From Bradyrhizobium sp. (GTDB lineage Bacteria; Pseudomonadota; Alphaproteobacteria; Rhizobiales; Xanthobacteraceae), in the NCBI GenBank assembly GCA_028290305.1, contig JAQGKC010000029.1, positions 1-8,650 of the forward strand: a stretch of 8,650 nt of DNA, given 5' to 3'. The translations under genes and the position numbers were made by a program. A model generated the notes under the pieces. The model worked only from the letters and a program-made list of their open reading frames with translations, did not search any database and was not told the origin of the DNA. Shown one piece after another: positions 1 to 4,012 of the stretch. The stretch's first letter is position 1. Every line of letters starts with the position of its first letter.

Positions 1-401
1 GTGGTCATTCAAGAAAGTATCCGAGGAATAAGGACGGAAATAACCAGAAAGTACCTTTGCTCAATCTAACGGGCTATGACGTGGGAGATCGTGCTTCAAC
101 AGCGGATCGTGACTCGAGGCTATGAAAGCCGTCGACGACGATAGGGACGGTAAGTCCCAAATCGATGGCCGTTTTGATGCCCATCAATGACAGCCCTTTG
201 GCGATCCCCATCATAGGGTCATCAGTGTGCTCCAATCCAGGCGGCCACAACAAGGCCAGGTGACAAGTGGATTGCTCTCGCTTCAGGCGATTACAGATGT
301 GCCGACAACTGCCAATCTGACTTGAGAGGTTGTTGGCGACCTGGACATCAATAGCTGCCATTCGACACACCACAGCGTCACGCTCGGAAAGACAAAATTA
401 C
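1..401. other. Opening stretch without an identifiable gene
   Basis: I see no gene here that I can support. The + strand begins with a short open frame that stops at about 69 and could be the tail of a gene cut by the window edge, but 22 residues are too few to identify. The - strand has a 99-codon open frame (74-373) that starts at a GTG without a convincing Shine-Dalgarno sequence and encodes nothing I recognise. The other frames are broken by stops. Base composition appears less GC-rich than in the oxidoreductase operon, which fits non-coding or decayed accessory DNA. No terminal inverted repeats or target-site duplications of an insertion sequence were found by eye. Confidence 0.4.
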
Positions 402-908
402 ATGTCCCAATCGTGGTCCAGGACATTCCCAGCGACAATGAGACTGGCCATATTCGTGGTCGCTCTGCTTTATTCTCCAGTACCGGGTCACGCCCAGCAA
501 GGTCCCTTCGCAGGCCTAAGCGGGAGTTGGTCGGGCGGTGGCTTTATCAAGCTGGGTAGTGGCCAACGTGAACGCCTGCGCTGCCGTGCTAACTACAACG
601 TGGGCGAAAACGGCACGCGGCTAAAGCAGAGCTTGCGCTGCGCGAGCGACAGTTACCGATTCGATGTCAATAGCAACATTGTTTCAGAAGGCGGGACGCT
701 AAGTGGAAGCTGGACCGAAACCAGCCGCAACGCCTCTGGAAGCGTGTCCGGCCGCGTGAGCGGCGGCCAGATCCAGGCGAGAATTGATGGTGCCGGATTT
801 TCGGCCAATCTGACCGTAAATACGCGAGGTGGCCGGCAGTCCGTCACCATTGAGTCTCCGGGGCACGAGGTCACTGAAGTGTCTGTCGCGCTCGCCAGGA
901 CGAAGTGA
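402..908 (+). CDS. Small secreted protein with repeated SGSW motif, function unknown
   Basis: This encodes a 168-residue exported protein of a type I recognise as a conserved hypothetical in Bradyrhizobium and relatives. A basic N-terminus (Arg7, Arg14) and a hydrophobic core at residues 15-26 form a Sec-type signal peptide, with likely cleavage after PGHA (residue 31). The mature part has about 137 residues, rich in Gly, Ser and Asn. The motif LSGSW occurs at residues 39-43 and again at 100-104, suggesting two related beta-strand blocks. Cys61 and Cys80 are the only cysteines in the mature part and could form a disulphide. I chose the ATG at 402 because GGAAAG lies 10 nt upstream. The ATG at 438 would give a shorter, more standard signal peptide but has only a distant AGGA. 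The frame stays open upstream to 330, but that extension does not look like protein. The gene stands alone and converges on the gene at 1220-1648. Its role is unknown; a periplasmic or cell-surface location is inferred. Confidence 0.75.
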   Translation: MSQSWSRTFPATMRLAIFVVALLYSPVPGHAQQGPFAGLSGSWSGGGFIKLGSGQRERLRCRANYNVGENGTRLKQSLRCASDSYRFDVNSNIVSEGGTLSGSWTETSRNASGSVSGRVSGGQIQARIDGAGFSANLTVNTRGGRQSVTIESPGHEVTEVSVALARTK

Positions 909-1219
909 GCAAACATCTCTTTGTTCGCCATAACCGGTAAAAAGGCTTGCTCGTGCGACTGAACCTTCCCGAGTGGCGCGGTGGCGAATATACCATGCAG
1001 ACCGTACACAAAATCGATCTCCCTCAGGCCGGCAGGGCGCCGGCTGATCGAGAGGTTTGTGACGCTGTCTGACGACGTCGAGGCGCAGGAAATTGCAAGG
1101 CCCGAGCGGAGGCTAGCGGCGGCCGCAGAGGAAATGAGACATTGGGGAGTCCAGTCCGTCAGGCACCGCCGCGACCACGACGGTTGCCGGCGATCAACAG
1201 ACCTTTCGGGACCTCACCA
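909..1219. other. Intergenic region between two convergent genes
   Basis: I see no supportable gene in these 311 bases. Small + strand frames cross the region but read as basic, low-information peptide and run into the antisense of the next gene. Two hairpins are visible. One has nine pairs including two G-T wobbles (arms 905-913 and 920-928, loop 914-919) and overlaps the stop codon of the secreted-protein gene. The other is GC-rich (CAG 1025-1027 with CTG 1044-1046, CCGGC 1029-1033 with GCCGG 1039-1043, one bulged G). Neither is followed by a T-tract, so I do not call either a rho-independent terminator. Confidence 0.4.
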
Positions 1220-1648
1220 CTATGCCGCAACTTCCGGATCTGTAGCCGGAGCTACTGCTTTCTTGGCGCGCACATCGGCGGTTTCTTCGAGCCGGGCAAC
1301 AGGCAGTTGAAGCACGCGGGCATACTGACCTTCCGACAAAAGATTCACGAGTACCCTTTTTCCGTCTGGAAATAACAGGGCATCGTGATGCTGCATGGGT
1401 GCTTTGGGATCGATCATACAGAATTGAGCCACGCGAGAGCCGGCGCTCTTCGTCGACAGCCAGTTGCGATCGTATCGGACGTCATGCTCGAATGCGAGCT
1501 CAGTTCCGGGAAGGAGACATACGACAACCCCCGACTCTTCCCTCGTGGCAAAGCCGCGCGTGGATGTGCCACGGAAGCTGGACGTGACAAGCTTGTCTCC
1601 GACTTTGGCCGGGCGGGAGGCAACAGCATGCAGGCTATAGTCGCACAT
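1220..1648 (-). CDS. Conserved hypothetical protein beginning MCDYSLHAV
   Basis: This encodes a 142-residue protein without signal peptide or membrane segment, so probably cytoplasmic. I recognise its opening, MCDYSLHAVASRPAKVGDKL, as that of a small conserved family of unknown function in Bradyrhizobium and related rhizobia. The likely conserved blocks are that N-terminus, VCLLPGTELAF (residues 43-53), HHDALLFPDGKRVLV (87-101) and LSEGQYARVLQLP (104-116). The Ala/Lys-rich tail after about residue 120 looks variable. His87, His88, Cys2 and Cys44 are possible metal or redox residues, but that is speculation. The ATG at 1648 is preceded by GGAG with 8 nt spacing and matches the family's start. 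The frame stays open upstream to 1912, but that extension covers unrelated DNA and part of a broken gene. No partner gene is adjacent. I am confident the gene is real and cannot assign a function. Confidence 0.8.
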   Translation of the reverse strand: MCDYSLHAVASRPAKVGDKLVTSSFRGTSTRGFATREESGVVVCLLPGTELAFEHDVRYDRNWLSTKSAGSRVAQFCMIDPKAPMQHHDALLFPDGKRVLVNLLSEGQYARVLQLPVARLEETADVRAKKAVAPATDPEVAA

Positions 1649-1860
1649 GGGACGTTCTCCACCATCATTCGATACGGCAAACCCTGCCGCAACATGGTGA
1701 GCGGTGCCTTGACCGACGTCAAAATATCGACTGATTTGCTTGCAAGTTACGGGACCAATGCGAACGATGGCGCAAGCACCAGATATTGGTAGCGCGACGC
1801 GGCGAGCGAGGCTCGTGCCGATATGCTGGCGAGATGTGAAAGAACGCCCAAAGTCTCGAA
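1649..1860. other. Spacer upstream of the MCDYSLHAV gene
   Basis: This 212-nt spacer lies between the broken PPC-domain gene and the gene at 1220-1648. It must hold at least the leader of the latter, including its GGAG ribosome binding site at 1657-1660. I found no clear -35/-10 pair. One - strand frame is open throughout, but I could not match its translation to the missing C-terminal part of a PPC domain. Confidence 0.35.
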
Positions 1861-2073
1861 TTAGGTCATGCCGCCCGGCCCGAAGCAGCGAATTGAAATC
1901 CCAAAAGACCATCCGACCTTGGCGCGTTCGAACGCGGCGATCGCGGCGACCGACGCCGCACTGATTGCCTTCTCGTTGGCAAAGGACGTCACAGCCGCAA
2001 AAGCCTCTTCGCCTTGATCCAGGACAAGAATGAATGTCCGGCTCTCAAGTTCGGAAGCGAGCTTGAATTTCAT
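1861..2073 (-). pseudogene. Truncated PPC/DUF296-domain gene, N-terminal part only
   Basis: The first 58 or so residues read as the N-terminus of a bacterial PPC (DUF296) domain protein. The signature is MKFKLASELESRTFILVLDQ, then GEEAFAAVTSFANEKAISAA, then a segment ending FERAKVGW. Intact family members are about 130-150 residues and continue with FDF, a KIP-type segment and a His-containing VHAH-like motif. Here the frame leaves the family pattern after VGW and stops after 70 residues. A one-base shift at about 1905-1915 restores WDFN, resembling the expected FDF block, but the sequence beyond shows no further family motifs. I infer a frameshift plus loss or replacement of the C-terminal half. 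The start is the ATG at 2073, judged from the family's usual MKxKL opening; the upstream Shine-Dalgarno sequence is weak. The bacterial family has no firmly established function. A sequencing error could explain the shift but not the missing half. Confidence 0.65.
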
Positions 2074-2187
2074 GAGCCGTCTCACGGTAAATCGGCCGTT
2101 GCTGCCAGCAACCGAGGACAACGCTGCCGCTTGAACGCCCAGCCGATGTCGGGGTTCCAACGGCTTCGGTTGCTTCACTCCGGAGCC

Positions 2188-2201
2188 TTGACGCCTGTCA
2201 A
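2188..2201 (+). promoter_or_regulatory. Candidate FixK/FNR-type operator
   Basis: The sequence is a perfect inverted repeat, TTGAC-N4-GTCAA. It fits the TTG-N8-CAA pattern of alphaproteobacterial Crp/Fnr regulators and, from memory, the TTGA-N6-TCAA form bound by FixK2 in Bradyrhizobium. It is centred about 168 bp before the start of the small-subunit gene, with a weak -10-like TAACCT (2224-2229) at the spacing expected for class II activation. A second palindrome, CTGTCA-A-TGACAG (2195-2207), shares its right arm, so a different dimeric regulator could be the real ligand. TTGACG at 2188-2193 could also simply be a sigma-70 -35 hexamer, but no good -10 lies 16-18 nt beyond it. Confidence 0.4.
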
Positions 2202-2207
2202 TGACAG
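2195..2207. repeat. Short perfect palindrome CTGTCA-A-TGACAG
   Basis: Two 6-bp arms flank a single A. The palindrome overlaps the right half of the FixK-like box, so the spacing of TGAC/GTCA half-sites is TGAC (2189), GTCA (2197) and TGAC (2202). Three half-sites in 17 bp suggest either one operator with flexible reading or two competing sites. Confidence 0.45.
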
Positions 2208-2323
2208 CTCGATCGACCGCACCTAACCTTCACACAATCCTGTGTTGCGGGAACCGCGCCTCGCCGTCGAACGTTCCGAAAAATTCCAGTTCGAACCGCG
2301 CTTTCGATCCCGAAACCGCCAGC

Positions 2324-2347
2324 GATGAAAGCAATGATGAAAGCAAC
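2324..2347 (+). repeat. Tandem 12-bp direct repeat in the operon leader
   Basis: GATGAAAGCAAT is followed directly by GATGAAAGCAAC, so two 12-mers differ only in their last base. The second copy ends 3 nt before the GGAGGG ribosome binding site. It probably arose by slippage in the untranslated leader. If translation began farther upstream, it would read in frame as DESN twice, but no supported start lies there. Confidence 0.8.
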
Positions 2348-2362
2348 AATGGAGGGCGCGGA

Positions 2363-2983
2363 ATGGCATCAACCAATGCTGACGTTGGCAAATCCGTATG
2401 GAGCCGCCGAAACTTTCTAGCGACCACTATGGTGTCCACCATGTCCGTCACCTTTCTTGACCGACCTTCGGCAAATGCGGCTCCTGCGGCCGCGCCGGCG
2501 CCACGCTCGCTCCACACGACAACAATCAACATCAATGGACAACGATATCATCTCGCGCTCGACGTCCGCACAACGCTGCTTGACGCCCTGCGCGACCATA
2601 TCGGTCTGACTGGCAGCAAGAAGGGATGCGACCACGGACAATGCGGCGCATGCACCGTGATGGTCGACGACCGTCGCGTCCTCTCGTGTCTGACTTTAGC
2701 TGCCTCGGTCGAGGGGCGCAACGTTACCACGATCGAGGGTCTTATGCAGGGCGACGGCACGCTGCACCCGATGCAGCAGGCCTTTATCGATCACGATGCG
2801 TTCCAGTGCGGCTACTGCACCCCGGGCCAGATTGTCTCGGCGGTGGCCTGCGTCAAGGAAGGCCACGCCGCGACCGACGCCGACATCCGCGAGTACATGA
2901 GCGGCAATCTCTGCCGCTGCGCGGCCTACCCGAACATCGTGGACGCGATCAATCAGGCGAAGACAAAGATGAAAGAGGCCTGA
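2363..2983 (+). CDS. paoA: Aldehyde oxidoreductase, small [2Fe-2S] subunit with Tat signal (PaoA-like)
   Basis: This is the iron-sulphur subunit of a PaoABC-type periplasmic aldehyde oxidoreductase; it passes electrons from the molybdenum centre to FAD. The 206-residue protein starts with a twin-arginine signal (SRRNFLA, Arg15-Arg16), a hydrophobic stretch and a probable cleavage site after ANA (residue 39). An N-terminal ferredoxin-like domain follows with Cys89, Cys94, Cys97 and Cys109 for the first [2Fe-2S] cluster. A helical domain carries Cys149, Cys152, Cys184 and Cys186 (QCGYC and LCRC) for the second. All eight ligands are present. The length is close to the roughly 229 residues of E. 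coli PaoA. The ATG at 2363 is chosen because GGAGGG sits 6 nt upstream and it places the Tat motif near the N-terminus. The frame is open back to 2201 without a ribosome binding site there. It is the first gene of the operon, one base before the FAD subunit gene. The subunit role is certain; the substrate is not. Confidence 0.93.
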   Translation: MASTNADVGKSVWSRRNFLATTMVSTMSVTFLDRPSANAAPAAAPAPRSLHTTTININGQRYHLALDVRTTLLDALRDHIGLTGSKKGCDHGQCGACTVMVDDRRVLSCLTLAASVEGRNVTTIEGLMQGDGTLHPMQQAFIDHDAFQCGYCTPGQIVSAVACVKEGHAATDADIREYMSGNLCRCAAYPNIVDAINQAKTKMKEA

Positions 2984-2984
2984 C

Positions 2985-4010
2985 ATGCAACCCTTTGAAT
3001 TTTCCCGCACCCGTGATCCGCAGTCTGCCTATTTGGCATATCGTACGGCCGCTGCCGAAGAGACCAGCGCCGCACATTCGGGCAGCGAGTATCTCGCCGG
3101 CGGTACGACCCTGCTCGATCTGATGAAGCTCGGCGTCATGCGGCCCGAGCATGTCGTCGATATCAATGATCTGGACCGCACCAATGCCGGTCGAATCGAG
3201 TTCGCAGGCACCCAGTTGCGGCTCGGAGCGCTGGCCCGGATGTCGACCGTCGCCGATCATCCCGATGTACGCCGCCACTTTCCGGTCATCGCGCAGTCGC
3301 TTCAGCTCGCCGCCAGCGCACAAATCCGAAACATGGCCTCGCTCGGCGGGAACGTGCTGCAGCGAACCCGCTGCGCGTATTTTCGCGACATATCCTACGC
3401 CAAGTGCAACAAGCGCGAGCCGGGCTCGGGATGTGCGGCGCTGGATGGGATCAATCGCCCCCACGCTGTTTTGGGCACGAGCGATCGGTGCATCGCGACC
3501 TATCCGGGCGATTTCGCACAGGCCCTGATCGCCCTCGATGCCGAGGTGGAGGTCATGGGGCGGAACGGCCCGCGAGAGTTTCCGTTCGCGAAATTACACC
3601 GGCAACCCGGAGAGACTCCGCATCTGGAAACAACGCTCGCGCCGGGTGAGTTGATTATCGCGTTTCACGTCGCCCGCGCACCTTTCGCCCGGCGATCGCT
3701 TTTCCTGAAAGTGAGGGATCGGGAATCCTACGAATTCGCGCTCGCATCGGCCGCGGTAGCTCTCGATCTCAATGGCGAAACCGTCAAACAGGCGCGCATC
3801 GCGCTGGGAGGTGTGGCGACGGTGCCGTGGCGGGCCCATCAAGCGGAGGCTTCGCTCATCAATCAGCGGTTGACTCGTGCGGCCCTGGGTCACGCCGCGG
3901 ATCTCGCATTTTCAGATGCCCAGCCGCGCGAGCACAACGCGTTCAAAGTCGAACTCGGCAAGCGGACGCTGATGCGCGCTTTGCACCAAGCCGGCGCAAT
4001 GGAGATTTGA
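2985..4010 (+). CDS. paoB: Aldehyde oxidoreductase, FAD-binding middle subunit (PaoB-like)
   Basis: This is the flavin subunit (CO dehydrogenase flavoprotein / XdhB family, 'subunit M'), which accepts electrons from the [2Fe-2S] subunit. The 341-residue protein shows the first FAD-binding motif at residues 38-47 (AGGTTLLDLM) and the second at 119-128 (SLGGNVLQRT). Cysteines 130, 141, 150 and 169 lie in an insertion containing CNKREPGSGCAALDG. The same four appear in E. coli PaoB as I recall it, where the structure shows a [4Fe-4S] cluster unusual for this superfamily; I infer the same cluster here. The C-terminal domain includes KVRDRESYEFALAS (242-255) and ALGGVATVPWRA (273-284). There is no signal peptide, as expected if the subunit is exported in complex with the Tat-bearing subunit. 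AGAGG lies 6 nt before the ATG, and the gene begins one base after the upstream stop codon, so translational coupling is likely. Length is slightly above the roughly 318 residues of E. coli PaoB. Confidence 0.93.
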   Translation: MQPFEFSRTRDPQSAYLAYRTAAAEETSAAHSGSEYLAGGTTLLDLMKLGVMRPEHVVDINDLDRTNAGRIEFAGTQLRLGALARMSTVADHPDVRRHFPVIAQSLQLAASAQIRNMASLGGNVLQRTRCAYFRDISYAKCNKREPGSGCAALDGINRPHAVLGTSDRCIATYPGDFAQALIALDAEVEVMGRNGPREFPFAKLHRQPGETPHLETTLAPGELIIAFHVARAPFARRSLFLKVRDRESYEFALASAAVALDLNGETVKQARIALGGVATVPWRAHQAEASLINQRLTRAALGHAADLAFSDAQPREHNAFKVELGKRTLMRALHQAGAMEI

Positions 4011-4012
4011 TC

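Larger units (their letters stand above)
2074..2362. other. Control region upstream of the oxidoreductase operon
   Basis: This 289-nt region separates the broken - strand gene from the + strand oxidoreductase operon. It contains a FixK/FNR-like palindrome (2188-2201), an overlapping palindrome (2195-2207), a tandem 12-bp repeat (2324-2347) and the GGAGGG ribosome binding site (2351-2356) of the first gene. If the box activates from the usual -41.5 position, transcription would start near 2236. TAACCT at 2224-2229 would then be a weak -10 element, and the leader would be about 125 nt. No rho-independent terminator or recognisable riboswitch is visible. Confidence 0.45.

Noticed and set aside
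74..373. 99-codon - strand open frame starting at GTG
   Set aside because: It has no Shine-Dalgarno sequence and no recognisable domain, and it overlaps the leader of the secreted-protein gene. It is described under the 1-401 region instead of being called a gene.
905..928. Hairpin over the stop codon of the secreted-protein gene as a terminator
   Set aside because: The stem contains two wobble pairs and is followed by CATAACC, not by a T-tract.
1025..1046. GC-rich hairpin as a bidirectional terminator
   Set aside because: It has a bulge and no T-tract on either side. It is as likely to be chance in GC-rich DNA.
981..1310. 109-codon + strand open frame
   Set aside because: The translation is Arg/Ala/Ser-rich with no motif, it runs antisense into the better supported gene at 1220-1648, and no ribosome binding site was seen.
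1649..1912. N-terminal extension of the MCDYSLHAV gene to an upstream start
   Set aside because: The ATG at 1648 has a strong GGAG at 8 nt and matches the family start. The extension crosses the break of the PPC-domain remnant and shows no domain.
2188..2216. TTGACG as a plain sigma-70 -35 box
   Set aside because: The sequence 17 nt downstream (GATCGA) is a poor -10 element, and the perfect symmetry fits an operator better. It was not fully excluded.
2201..2362. Upstream start for the small oxidoreductase subunit
   Set aside because: The upstream ATG lies inside the palindrome and lacks a Shine-Dalgarno sequence, and it would put the Tat motif near residue 69. The ATG at 2363 follows GGAGGG.
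3827..4012. Upstream start for the large subunit inside the FAD-subunit gene
   Set aside because: The extension is an out-of-frame reading of the FAD gene, whereas the ATG at 4013 has GGAG at 8 nt and the family N-terminus.
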